Shown: positions 24,861-36,214 of the stretch, in pieces
Position numbering within the stretch: position 1 is the stretch's first letter
Layout of the letters: every line of letters starts with the position of its first letter
NCBI GenBank assembly: GCA_039707465.1
Contig: CM077643.1
Coordinates: forward strand, 66,528,605-66,592,604
From: Rhabdophis nuchalis
Lineage: Eukaryota > Chordata > Lepidosauria > Squamata > Natricidae
Reading direction: 5' to 3'
Length of the DNA stretch: 64,000 bases
Notes under the pieces: model-generated
The model's input: only the letters and a program-made list of their open reading frames with translations
Databases searched by the model: none
Told to the model about the DNA's origin: nothing
Made by a program: the position numbers and the translations under genes

Positions 24861-25907
24861 AGGCCTGATAATAGGGTATGTCAAAAATAGATGAGAAATA
24901 GATGAAATATTTTCTAATCCCTAGAAAACCTATTAAAATGCAAGGGATAGACAATTAGATAATATTTTTAGAAGAACAAACACTGATAAAGAACTTGGAT
25001 GAAAATTTTGTAATCCATTCATCATCCATCATTTTCCCACTATGACATTCAATACTGTATTTGGTCACCTTTTTAGGATCTTATTTAACCTATGCGGCTT
25101 AATTTCAGGAAAGCTACTGCATCTTTGCTGTGATTCTAAGTTTGGACATTGTTGTTGATTTGTCCTTATATTAAGAAATCTGTTAACTTCCTCTTCAGAA
25201 ATACATTTTATGAATTCTATCTCCAGAACCGTGTTTTCAGAAAACTAGTATTAATAGCACTATGTTATTTTTAAAAAAAATTTTTTTTTGTTCTATATGA
25301 TGCATACATATGCAGCTGATTGCTCAGTCATGAACTTTGAAAGAATCGTTAGGAATAATAAAACAACTTTCTTCTAATGGGCATAGCATGTAAGGAGTTA
25401 TCATAACAACCATATTTTGTGTATGGATGACATGGAGTCAGAATTTAATGATTATTTGGTATAATCACTTCATTCTCTGCACCTTTAGGCCTATTGAGTA
25501 CCAGCTGTTGTGCACCGAAGGGGGTATCAGCTTCATGTCCTATCTGTGCATTTACACAGACATTTGAGTAGCTGCTTTTGGAAATTGACAGATGGAAGAG
25601 GTCGTGGTTTTTAAAAAAAATCTGGCTCATCTTGGATTTCCATATAATTGGGAGTGTTCTGTTGAATAAGAGAAGGAATAGGACTAAAACCTGAACTAGA
25701 TTAAAAGCATTAAAGGCTGGAACATGCATATGTATTATTTGATCTCTTCTCATTTGAGTATTTCCATTGAGACTGGTGATTTTGATCCAAACTGAGTGGT
25801 ATGAAAGTTCTGTCAGAAATGCTTATTTTCTTATGCATGATACTTCACACTTCAGACAGATATGTAGTAACGAATTAGCCTATGTTTTTTTATGATACAA
25901 AGGCTAT

Positions 25908-25945
25908 CTGCCTGCCTGCCTGCCTGCCTATCTGTCTGTCTATCC
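25908..25945. repeat. (TGCC)n/(TCTG)n microsatellite
   Basis: Six or so CTGC/TGCC units passing into TCTG and ATCC units. Confidence 0.93.
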
Positions 25946-26597
25946 ATCCACCGACAGTATCTCCTTGCCTACTGTTATTGTTTGAGCTACTGATTTCCAC
26001 AAAAACAATTTTAAAAATCTGCAAAATAGGGCTTTTTAAAACTCTATTTCAAGCTAATTAGGACCTGTTTTAGTCCAAGAAATATTAATTATTGGAGTTT
26101 CAATTATAGCTACGACAGCTGTCCAAAAATTAAACAAAAGTGTATTATGAGACACTAGATGATAAAGTACAGAACTAGTTCATCAAAACATGGTTTTAAT
26201 GTGGCAATTTAAAGTACTGACTGACTGCACTCTTGATTGATGTGATGTTTAAGCTTTGTTGCCACATGGATCTCTTGACTCCAAAGAGGAGAATCATACA
26301 ACAAAAAGTATATTTGGTACACGAGTCTATCCAGACCTTACATGATACTACCTTTGGGGGAATGAAAATGATCGTTTTGAAATGTTAAAATTATTAGGAA
26401 ACACTTAGGTAGCTGTAGAGTCACTGAGTATGTTCGAGGGGAAAATAACTAAATGCCTGAATAGAGGCCCTGTCATAAAACTTGAACAGTTATTTTGGAT
26501 TTTTGGTATTTAAATCAAATGGAAATGTTTTTTTTCTCTCTTCTTCCCATGATTTAAATAGATACTTGGCACCCTGTCCTCATTTAGTGACCACAAT

Positions 26598-26828
26598 CAT
26601 CATCATCTTTTAACAACCCCATAAACCCTTGTGGGGTGGAGTCTGGGCAACTGAATGGAGCTGAATATTTACTGGCTGTATGCCCTTCCTGTCGCCAATG
26701 CAGAGCTGTATTCAGCAGATAGATTCTCATTATGCCCAGCGAGAGAAATACCTGCTTCTACCTAGGATCGAACTTACAGCCTCCTGACTGTGAGGCGAGA
26801 CCTCAACCGCTAGGCCACTGCACCATTA
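26598..26828 (-). repeat. tRNA-derived SINE with target duplication, minus strand
   Basis: On the minus strand it opens with a tRNA-like head (GCAGTGGCCTAGCGGTTGAG as A-box region, AAGTTCGATCCTAGG as B-box region). The body contains GGCGACAGGAAGGGCATAC and it ends in a GATGATGATGATT tail. Near-perfect 16-bp duplications (ATTTAGTGACCACAAT at 26582, ATTTAGTCACCACAAT at 26829, one mismatch) mark the insertion. The tail resembles an RTE/BovB 3' end, suggesting mobilisation by that LINE (inference). Confidence 0.85.
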
Positions 26829-27429
26829 ATTTAGTCACCACAATGTATTCCTTAAATTAGAAGCAGAAAGGTTGCTCGGTGAAAGAAAGAGCAAGAGAAT
26901 GACACTATAAAGATTACTGCTTGCTGCCATCTCATTCAGATGAATTTTATCCTACAGTATCCTGTGCCTGACCCATTTTTCTTTTTATAGTCCCCTCATA
27001 GGTAAGAGAGATTGCTTTAAAAAGCTATCTCTTCTGAGCTGATTTTCTAAAAAGTGTTAACCTCAAGTTTATAGGCTCTGCTCTGTGACCTTGATTGGTT
27101 GATTGGAATGATGCCTGAAACTGACCAGACTTTAATCATTTTCATATTGATGGCTTTTGTCATCAGATGTCCAAAATTTGGTCATACATGGACACATGTA
27201 TGGAAAATAATTTTTTAAAAATTACTCTCATATTTGTAAACAGTTGCTAAATGAGGTAGCTACTAAGAGAAGTGGATGTACACCTACTTACCTTTTAGAT
27301 AGCTTGTCAAAGCTTGCTCACCATCGTGAATAAGTCATATAAACGTTAAGCCGCACTATGGTGTATTTCAGTTTGACATAATATAATGGGCAAAATAAGC
27401 CAGTTTTGATTTATTTAACAAACCATGCT

Positions 27430-27935
27430 TAAGCAAATCTAGACAGCATACTAAAAAGCAGAGACATCACCCTCCCAACAAAAGTACTCAAGGCTACGGT
27501 TTTCCCAGTTGCAATGTATGGTTGTGAAAGTTGGGCCATAAGAAAGACTTGAAGAATTGAGACCTTTGAACTATGGTGCTGGAGAAGACTTCTGCAAGTC
27601 CCTTGGACTGCAAGGCGATCAAATTGGTCAATCCTAGAGGAGATCAACACTGACTGCTCTCTAGAAGGCCAGATCCTGAAGATGAAACTCAAATACTTTG
27701 GCCACCTAATGAGAAAGAAGGACTCACTGGAGAAGAGCCTAATGCTGGCAAAAATTGTGGGCAAAAGAAAAATGGGACGACAGAGAATGAGGTGGCTGAA
27801 TGGAGTCACTGAAGCAATAGGTGTGAGCTGAAATGGACTCCAGAGGATGGTAGAGGACAGGAAGGCCTGGAGGAATGTTGTCCATGGGATCGTGATGGGT
27901 CAGACACGACTTTGCAAGTAACAACAACAAATGCT
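27430..27935 (+). mobile_element. BovB (RTE-clade) LINE, 3' end
   Basis: The translated sequence carries the hallmark C-terminal BovB ORF2 phrases in order: KSRDITLPTKV, then TVFPVAMYGCESWAI, then FELWCWRRLLQVPWTARRSN, then CSLEGQILKMKLKYFGHLM, then KKDSLEKSLMLAKIVGKR, RQRMRWLNGVTE, EDRKAWRNVVHGI, ending at TRLCK and a stop. There is one internal stop (after AIRKT) and another near ALSTPRAM-equivalent sequence (GVSstop), so the copy is dead. It is heavily 5'-truncated. BovB is known for horizontal transfer among squamates, ruminants and other animals. Confidence 0.92.
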
Positions 27936-29182
27936 TAAGAGACCATGGTTTAGCAAGATGCATAAATCAAGTCTATATATTGATACATAATTATCAATCC
28001 AGAATCTGTGGAAGGTTTTGGGACTCTGAAAATTATTGGTTGGATCTAGAAACTTGGTTAGGTTTGCTTCCATGCAAAATAGCAAGAATTGTGCTTGAAC
28101 AGGTGTCAGATCCACTAAGATGAGCCGTCCCAGTTTTAATGTTGCTTGGAAAAATCAAATGCTTCCTGATCATTGTGTTTGTGGCATAGAGCATGTAGAG
28201 GACTTTGGCATTTAAAGTTCCAGAGTCTTACATCATTGGGAACTTCCATTCCTTGCTCAGATGGATTAGTAATAAAACATAATTTGCACATTTGGGGTTC
28301 AGGGTTGCTTATTTTCAGAGAGAAAGTTAACCAAATGTATTGGTACTAATAGCAGTATTTGTTGCAAAGTGCTGGCATATTACTGAATTTAGCAGTGCTA
28401 ACACTGCATTAGAGAATTCACTTCAGGGAAATGGAGCAGCTGTTCTTTTAGTTTATCTAGATAAACTGCATCTTCTCACTGTTAAGGGGCTATTAAAGTG
28501 CAAATGATCTCATCTTGGCAGAAGGAAAAAGTTTCTCCCCACTGCCTTCAGATGTACCTTAGTCTGCAGTGCAATTATTCTAGAGTCAAAAAATTCTATG
28601 AGATAATTTGTTGCATTTCCTATTGTCACAACTCAGAAAATTTTTTAAAGCAGATTTGATTCTGTAGCGGGCATTTTAATTGGATCTTTAACTATCAACT
28701 TGCAAACATAATGACAGAATGGAAATGGAGCTAAAACAAGAGGGTATTAGCACCTTTCTTTTTCAGCATCAATTAAAAAGCAAAGCTAACCAAATTGCAC
28801 CCCTTTAAGTTTTTAGTGTCTGCTGATTCTTTTCTATTTTATGTATTTTTATTTTATTATTTTACTTCTTTTATACGTATTATTTCATGTACTAAGTACT
28901 GTTTCTATGTCAGCAGTCTCCTGAGAATTCAAGTTAGTATTAGATTAGATTAGGATTAGAGTTTCTTCTAATCCAATCCATACAGCAACCCATTGGGATA
29001 GATTGTTTTAGGAATAAAGCTGGTGAGGCAGGGACTGGCAAGTTTCAAGTTAGAGAGAACCACTATGCCAATCTAGATCAGGTTTCTGTAAATAAAAAAA
29101 AATCACAGCAGAAGATGCTATACTGTAGTTTCAGCAATATCAGCCTGCTTAAAGTACTTGAGAAAGCTTTGATCACCTAGAA

Positions 29183-29308
29183 CAGTGCTTTTCAACCTTG
29201 GCAACTTTAAGTCCTGTGGACTCCAACTCCCAGAATCCCCCAGCTGGCTGGGAAATTCTGGGAGTTGAATTCAACAGGACTTAAAGTCACCAAGGTTGAG
29301 AAACACTG
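29183..29308. mobile_element. hAT-type palindromic MITE
   Basis: Ends CAGTGCTTTTCAACCTTGG and the complementary CCAAGGTTGAGAAACACTG. A perfect 8-bp duplication ACCTAGAA flanks it (29175-29182 and 29309-29316). Whole-length palindrome with several mismatches in the stem. Confidence 0.92.
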
Positions 29309-29464
29309 ACCTAGAATAATCTCCCACAACCTGGTGCCCTCCAGGTACATTGGGAATATCTTTCATATCACTTCCAGTTGATACGACCATGCTAGTTATG
29401 AATGCTGAGAAATAGTAACAGCACATCTGGAGTGCACTGAACTAACTTAATACTTTCTAAAGAA

Positions 29465-29650
29465 TATGACAAGCAAAGTCAATGGAGAAGTCAGATTCAC
29501 TTAACAACATGTTACTAACTTAATAACTGCAGTGATTCACTGAACAACTGGGGCAAGAATGGTAATAAAATAAAATTTATTTAACAACTGTCTTCTTAGC
29601 CACATAAATATTGGGCTGAATTGTGGCCATAAGTCAAAGACTATCTATAC
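29465..29650 (+). mobile_element. Partial copy of the 9219-type TIR repeat
   Basis: Shares GACAAGCAAAGTCAATGG, TTACTAACTTAATAACTGCA and the terminal CCATAAGTCAAAGACTATCT with the reverse complement of 9219-9615. Only about half is present; the left end is missing. Confidence 0.75.
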
Positions 29651-30839
29651 ATTTCCCTTTTATAGCTGGAACTGACATTAGTGAGGTGTAATCAGCTAGT
29701 GATCCACTAATATCTCAAGGGACCAAGGAAATTAGAATTTTGGTTGGTCATTCTGTAGCAGGTGTCCTAAAGGAAAATAATAGTATAATTATTTTTATGA
29801 ATGTATTATTTTATTTACTTTATGTAGATAAGTAATTCCTAAACACCCAAACTAAAATGAACTAAGCTGATAAGGCTACAGAAACTGACATTTCAAATGG
29901 CTTGTTTCTAGCTCCTTAATGTTTCAATACAGCATTCTCTCTAAACAAACAGGAACCTACCTCTCTCCAGTGACATCATCTGTGGCATAACACCTGGCAA
30001 AGTCTCCTTTGAGGCATAACAATCTGCTAATTTAAAGTGTGTGTTGCATAAACTGAGATTTGTTACCATGTTTAATGAGAGAGCTTAAAATCTATTTCAC
30101 GAAGGCTTAACAAACAAACTTAAAGTAGAGAAAGCTGTACTGGAAAAGCAGATTCTTAAGAGACCTTTTCCAGCAATGAGGCTAATGAAAATTTATTTTT
30201 TGGGACTCAGAAAAAGTAGAAAGTGCAAGTTCTGTGTACCAGTTAGGGACATGCAATAATCTGACTTAGAAGAGGAAAGAATCACAGAGATGTTTAGGTA
30301 TTAGCCCATGGAAATTCCTTAAACATGAGCCCACTGGAATTGGGTGGCCAATAATCTAGATAAATTAATGAAATAAAAAAGTCCTTTCTTGGGATCCTAC
30401 AGACAGTCTAGAGGGTTCATATTGAATAAAACCATGTATGTGGTAGCTCTTTTCCATGGAGGCAAACTTTGTCTGGAGTGCTTCATTATCCTGGCATTTT
30501 CTTCATAAAGCTAAGAAAAAAGAAAAAAAATATTGACCATAACAGAATAATACAGAGGGAAAAAAAATTCATCTGCATTATAACATCACTAGAAAGTTCT
30601 TTGGGCATGCAGCTGTGCCCATGTGAACTGTGCATAGATCTTATAATAAGCACTTTGTGGAGACTGAATTTGCTACTTATGATGATTATACCTCTCCCAA
30701 GAGAGGGATAACTTAATTTAGATACTCGGTTACTTGCTAATCTATCCAAGCATACCCAATAGTGAACCTTCCAGTGGATAACATTCTGCTTCTTGATGTT
30801 ACTGATATGTAGAATCTAGGGAAATTCCTTAGAGTAGTT

Positions 30840-31815
30840 CATGGATGGGTAGTAACAAACTCAAACTCAACCCGTCCAAGACCGAGTGGCTGTGGTTTCC
30901 GGCATCCCGGTTCAGCCAGATAAGTCCAACACTGGCCATTGGGGGCGAACAACTGGCCCTCGTGGAGAGGGCGCGCAACTTGGGTGTCCTCCTGGATTCC
31001 CGGCTGTCCATGGAGGACCATGTGGCGGCCGTGGCCAGGGGGGCGTTTTATCAGGTATGCCTGATACGCCAGTTGCGCCCCTTACTGGACCGGGGGACCC
31101 TTCGCACAGTCACTCAAGCGCTTGTGACATCCCGGCTGGATTACTGTAACGCTCTCTACATGGGGCTCCCCTTGAGGTGCACTCGAAGGCTACAGTTAGT
31201 ACAGAATGCGGCCGCGCGGGTGATTATGGGTGCCCCAAGGCAAGCCCACATAACACCTCTCCTGCGCGAGCTGCACTGGCTGCTTGTGGCCTTTCGAGTG
31301 CGCTTCAAGGTGTTGACGACCATCTTTAAATCTCTCCATGGCTCGGGGCCTAGCTATATACGAGACCGCCTCCTGCCCCATACATCCCTTCGTCCGATCC
31401 GCTCCCACAGAGAGGGTCTTCTCCGGGTGCCGTCGGCTGGGCAATGCCAGTTGGCGACACCCAGGGGAAGGGCCTTCTCTGTGGCGGGCCTGGCCCTCTG
31501 GAACGACCTACCCCCCGACCTTCGCAATACCTCGGACCTCCGTCTCTTCCGCCAACGTCTTAAGACGTATTTGTTCCAACAAGCCGGCCTAGCATAGCCC
31601 CCCATTTCCCCATGTACAAATTGCAATTTGGTAGGGTTTTAAATGGGTTTTAGCACCGGCTTAATAACTTAATAGTTTAATAACTTAATAATTTAATATG
31701 TTTTAATGTTGTATATTGTTTTTATAATGGTTTTAATAATGCCTGTGCGCCGCCCTGGGTCCTAACAAGGAGAAGGGCGGGGTATAAATTCGAATAAAAC
31801 AAAAAACAAAAAATG
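30840..31815 (+). mobile_element. CR1-type LINE, 5'-truncated, open 3' coding region
   Basis: Starts at the codons homologous to MGSNKLKLNPSKTEW in the 40.4-kb copy and stays open for 250 codons to the normal stop after QAGLA. It covers the C-terminal RT/thumb region: LGVLLDSRLSMEDHVAAVAR, SRLDYCNALYMGLPLRCTRR and QNAAARVIMGAPRQAH. The 3' UTR ends in GGGCGGGGTATAAATTCG plus an AAATAAAAC tail. The lack of stops suggests a young insertion. It lacks endonuclease and the RT active site, so it cannot move by itself. Confidence 0.95.
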
Positions 31816-33879
31816 TAGGTCAATATTGTTGACATAGAGTGGCAGAAGTCTTTTTAGAACCCAACCTGAAGATGCCAAGGGCAGGATTTGTTGTCTGCTT
31901 CCATTCTTGTTGGGCCTACATGTTGCTTACAACTTGCAATTTTCTATGGATGAAAAGTGTTCCTTACTTCAGGTTTTGCTATGAAATGCCCCAAATTCAT
32001 CAATGTTGATACAGTACTACTTACATGATTAGGATATTTTACTGAGTACTAATTATTAGTAATGGGTGAAGTCTAAATAATATGTTTGAATAATGTTTTA
32101 AATTATTCATTTTATATCCCCATACAGCCACAAAATTTAGCAGTGGAAGTATCTTTCAATCCAACTCATTTACCTATTGTAAGATTGATTATACAATTTA
32201 TAATTTTGGGAATAAAGATAGATTGTTTGGAATATTTCTTAACAGATTGGAGCATTTGTTTTTTACTGGTTATTACCACAATTCACCTCACATGATAGGC
32301 TTAGTAATCACTCTACTGTATGAGGCAGACACGCCTGCTGTGCCTGTATATAATAAATACCAAAGCTGAGTTCATCTGTTTATTTTCAAGATGCAAAGAC
32401 TTAAATGGAATTCAAGAATAACGAGTACTATTTTCTTTTATTACAAGTAACTGAGGAATAGTTACTGAGAGGTAGGATCATTGGTCAATGAGCTGTAATC
32501 TGCCATGGATTAGGAATGTGATCCAACATGCACAAAATTAAATTTAGACTTGTGAGACTGTTTTATTCCTAGTTCTGAAGGAATATCATTATTCAGACTG
32601 TAGATAAACATAGTTTCTGTCCTAACATATTGAGAAAAATGTTTTAATTTTTATTAATTTGGATCATTTTCATGAATATCATTTTCCCAACTGAAACAGT
32701 AGAATTTCCATTCAGTAAGAGAACTAGGTTGCTCCTTATTCCTCATCATCTCCATATATCTGTGCATGATATTTCAGTCTTTCTGAAAATAGAGATATAG
32801 GCAGAGACAAAACTAAGAATCATAAACCTAAGTAGGGATATATACTTTTTTCAAATTCATGTCATTTCAAATTCAAAACAACTCATTTTGGGATTGGAAA
32901 GTCCATAACAGCTATTCTTTGGGTGGAATGGGCTGTTTTGATGATTTTGAAAGACGTTTGAGCTTGAAATGGGTTGTTTTGCACTCAGAATAGTTAAAAG
33001 ATTTTGTAGACCTCAGCTATTTATGTCGTTTACTTTTAGTTGAAGAACCATCTACAGGAGTACTAGTATTTAACCTCCTATATTTTCACTTTGGGGCAGG
33101 GTGAACTTGAGAAAGCAGCTGAATACAAATATGTTTGCTTATTCTTTACTATTGTACCATGCTAGTTCTTGAGGGCAAAAGAAGAGCAGCGTTAAGAATT
33201 TTGGCTTCAGATCTAGGGCATTTATTCCAAGTCTGTGATAGAAACAACATGGCTATATTGGCACTTTGCATTATTTTTCAGCCAACAGTTAATTAGAAAA
33301 ATCGTCTCTTAATTTGTGGGAAAACAGTTTGAGCTATGGTCACTCCCCATCTTTGGTGATTAATTGCCACTTCCCAGGAGGTGGGATTTCAATCAGAGAA
33401 ACAGTACGTGTGTGTAGGTGTAGATTCTCTAGCCCAATTTCCATTTGAAAAACCTTTGCATCCGGTTAAAGTTTCCTTCAGAAAATGTTAATTAACTCTC
33501 TAATGCCAAACCATAGACATTATCTATACCAAGGATTTATTATGGAGGTACTGAAGCTACCTAGTCTGCTTCATATTGTGTAGGAATTAACATGGAGAAT
33601 TTCCCATGAACTCGAAAAGCTATTATCGTTAGCAATAACTATGTTTATATAGCAGCAGCTGAAAATATAAAAAGGTTATAATTTTGTGACACAACCAATT
33701 ATATAGGATTTGGCACGTTCAGTCATTAATTAGGCTAGCAAACATCTCAAGTTTGGATAAAGCTACCTGGCAGTGTGGGAAATTATTGAACCATTATTGT
33801 GATTCAGTGAAACACAGCTACAGAAAAAGCCAGGATACTATATACAGATTTAACACAGCAATTTTGTTTTCTATTCCAG

Positions 33880-34217
33880 TGATTGTGCCGGCAACTGTTC
33901 CCTCAGGTTGTGTGCCTGTGACCAATAAGACTAATATACCCCAGCTAGCACCACGACTCTCTATTTCGTCTCCTCGGGCAACTGTGATTGCCAGTATGGA
34001 AACCCCCTCACAGGGTTTGCAGACAGTCATGAAGTGGAAAACAGTGGTAGCCATTTTCTTTGTGGTAGTGGCCTATCTGGTCACAGGAGGTCTTGTGTTT
34101 CGTGCTTTGGAACAGCCGGAAGAAAGCAGTCAGAAAACCAGAATTGCCAATGATAAAGCAGAATTCCTCCAAGAGAACAACTGTGTATCCCAGCAGGAGT
34201 TGGAGGCATTGATTAAG
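33880..34217 (+). CDS. KCNK10: KCNK10 (TREK-2) coding exon 2: N-terminal tail, TM1, cap
   Basis: Acceptor TTTTCTATTCCAG, donor GTGAGA. Enters with two bases (TG) that complete a Val codon with exon 1 and leaves in phase 0 after 112 codons. It reads through [20 protein letters not shown], then the TM1 motif [20 protein letters not shown], then FRALEQP and the start of the extracellular cap ([12 protein letters not shown]). [15 protein letters not shown] and the cap Cys match TREK-2 better than TREK-1 (whose TM1 reads IFLVVVLYLI...KALEQP, from memory). The Met codons at 33996 and 34029 match the positions of known alternative translation starts in TREK-2. The proline-rich segment before RLSISS differs from mammals ([14 protein letters not shown] here). 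The reading frame runs open into intron 1 but has no upstream ATG. Confidence 0.97.
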
Positions 34218-34779
34218 GTGAGAACATCAGAACAAATACCACATATTGGGGAAATTGTTTTTAAAAATCTAAATGAGGTATAATTTAAAAAAAAAAGTTT
34301 CGTGTGCTGCATGTTTTTCTCCCTCTTCTGTTTTGTTGCTATGAGAAGGAGCTCTGAAGTTTCTCTGATGTCTCCAGTAAATGTTATTTAAATATGGCTA
34401 TCTAACCATTTGAAACTGAAGATTCCTTTTGAACCCTGTACAACTTGTTAGGAGCTGCATGTGGGTCTGGCAAAGAGAGAGAATATAGAAAAGGCAAACA
34501 GAAAATTATCTTGGATGCTAAATCCATATGGTGTCTTTGGCTTGGAAAATTATCTGCATTGGGATGTCCTGAGGAAAAAAAGCATGCAGGATAGATCTTT
34601 CCCTCTTCATCAACTGGCAGAATCCTATGTCTCCTGCAGTGATAGATAGAGCAGGTTTTTGGAGTGAGCAACTATACATCTGATGACTTAAAACGAAATA
34701 GCCAGAATGGTATGGCTGAGAAAAAGAATACTGGAAATTGTATAAGGCTGACAACAATGTGGATAGTACAATAGGGTGA

Positions 34780-34960
34780 AGCTATACTCTTGTCGAAGAA
34801 TCATTGAGTTGAAATGACTATTTTAGACCATTAAGTCCAATTCCCAGATCAATGTATGAAGCTAGGTACATATATTCTTGAAGGTGGCTCTCTAGCTTTG
34901 TCTTGAGGATATACATTGCTCTGTTGAACTGCTTTATTAGGAAAATTATAAAATCTAAAA
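34780..34960 (-). mobile_element. Old CR1 3' end, minus strand
   Basis: GAATCATTGAGTTGAAATGA then ACCATTAAGTCCAATTCCCA follow the CR1 3'-end phrase (ATCATAGAGTTGGAAGGG, GGTCATCTAGTCCAACCCCC) on the reverse strand. Diverged UTR sequence follows. Confidence 0.5.
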
Positions 34961-35087
34961 CCTTTGGTTTTACACCTGTATCATAGGATATAAAATAGCA
35001 ATCTGGTCAAAATGTTTTTCCAGCAAGGCACTAATATAAAACATACCTCTGAAGGGCTTACAGAAAAGAAAAAAGAAATACTTTAGA

Positions 35088-35400
35088 ATGGCCTTCATAA
35101 GTCCCTAGATTTGAATAGTACTGAATGTCTATGGGGAGATCTCAAACATGCAGAAAAGCCTAAGAATATTTTTGTGTCAGAAAAGTTATGCAAATAGGGA
35201 AAAAGTTCTGTAGATGGGGAAAATGATCCAGAACCAAAATTAGAAAGATTACAGGAAATGTTGGGAAATTGTTATTTCTGACCAAGGATGTATTACTGTA
35301 AAGGTGTCCAGATTTTTCATCTGTTGTGTTTGTTGTTTTCTAATTCTGAATCTGTAAACAACTGCAGTTAAATAGTATGTTTTCATGTTTGCAGAAATAG
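35088..35400 (+). mobile_element. Tc1/mariner transposase remnant (tentative)
   Basis: One frame reads SLDLNSTECLWGDLK, which resembles the SPDLNPIEHLWDVLK motif around the last catalytic acidic residue of Tc1-type transposases. It goes on through KLERLQEMLGNC, a stop, and YYCKGVQIFHL, where the family has its C-terminal K.Y..G.T.Y region. Single diverged frame, several stops, no inverted repeat identified. Confidence 0.45.
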
Positions 35401-36145
35401 TTGGTATTTAGTTTTATACCATGTATACAGGTTGTGTCGGCTTCTTTTCACTTAAGAATTAATTGAAACATATAATTTGACTAGGAGTTCCTAAATGTTA
35501 GTCACCTAGAGTTACATTCTGTGAGATAGGCAACTGTATAAATGGAATAAATGAATTAATGTATACATGCAGCTTCACAAGCTATTTCCCTTTTATTGAT
35601 GTAAATTTGAAGCTAAAAGAAAAAAGAAAGAAAAAGGTTTAGCAGAATGACCATATATTATTAATCAAAGAACACTGCTGCTTTTGAGGCTCTGAAGCTA
35701 ATAGGTCAGAGTACCCACTCTGAATGTAACTAGCTTAATGTGTCTAGCAATACATGATTGATTCCTAAATTTGCAGCTATCTTTTTAGGTGGCTCTTAAG
35801 CAGGGATTAAAAAGTCTATATAGATTCAACTGAATGAAAACTTCCAGTTTAATCTGTGGTTCTGAATTCAGCACATGAGAAGCAATCTAAGGCAATTATG
35901 ATCTGACAGCAACATTCAGATCGTATTAAATATATTTCATCATCTTGCTATGAGGACTTTAATTTCTGAATTAAAGTTGATTACAGTTCCTGCACATTAG
36001 GCCAGTACAAAACAAAAACACACACAAAAAATCTCAAATACATGTTGATGAAAACAAAGACATATTAATTAAAAGGAGTGTTTTATATATAGAGGAAAAG
36101 CATATACCTTATTGTACATATATCATAAACAATATATACTAACAA

Positions 36146-36214
36146 GGGTCCTAACAAGGAGAAGGGCGGGGTATAAATTTGATAAAATAAAATAAATAAA
36201 TAAATAAAATAAAT
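36146..36214 (+). mobile_element. CR1-type LINE, extreme 3' tail only
   Basis: GGGTCCTAACAAGGAGAAGG, then GCGGGGTATAAATTTGATAA, then an AAATAAAT tail. Identical over about 34 bases to the end of the 30.8-kb copy, including the diagnostic CCTAACAAGG variant, so it belongs to the same subfamily. Only about 70 bp were inserted. Confidence 0.88.

Larger units (their letters stand above)
11573..33879 (+). other. KCNK10: KCNK10 intron 1 (22.3 kb)
   Basis: Begins at donor GTTGGT and ends at TTTTCTATTCCAG; phase 1. It holds SINE, R4-like, BovB and CR1 LINE pieces, three palindromic or TIR repeats and several microsatellites, annotated separately. The stretches 11573-13450, 13490-15600, 17525-20735, 22250-23520, 24865-25900, 27940-29180 and 31820-33879 show no exon and no repeat that I can name. 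An alternative first exon could be hidden here. Confidence 0.9.

Noticed and set aside
33753..33879. In-frame open extension upstream of KCNK10 exon 2 as an alternative N-terminus
   Set aside because: The apparent start is a TTG, not ATG. A good acceptor (TTTTCTATTCCAG) ends at 33879, and exon 1 joins in phase. The extension is intron sequence that happens to be open.
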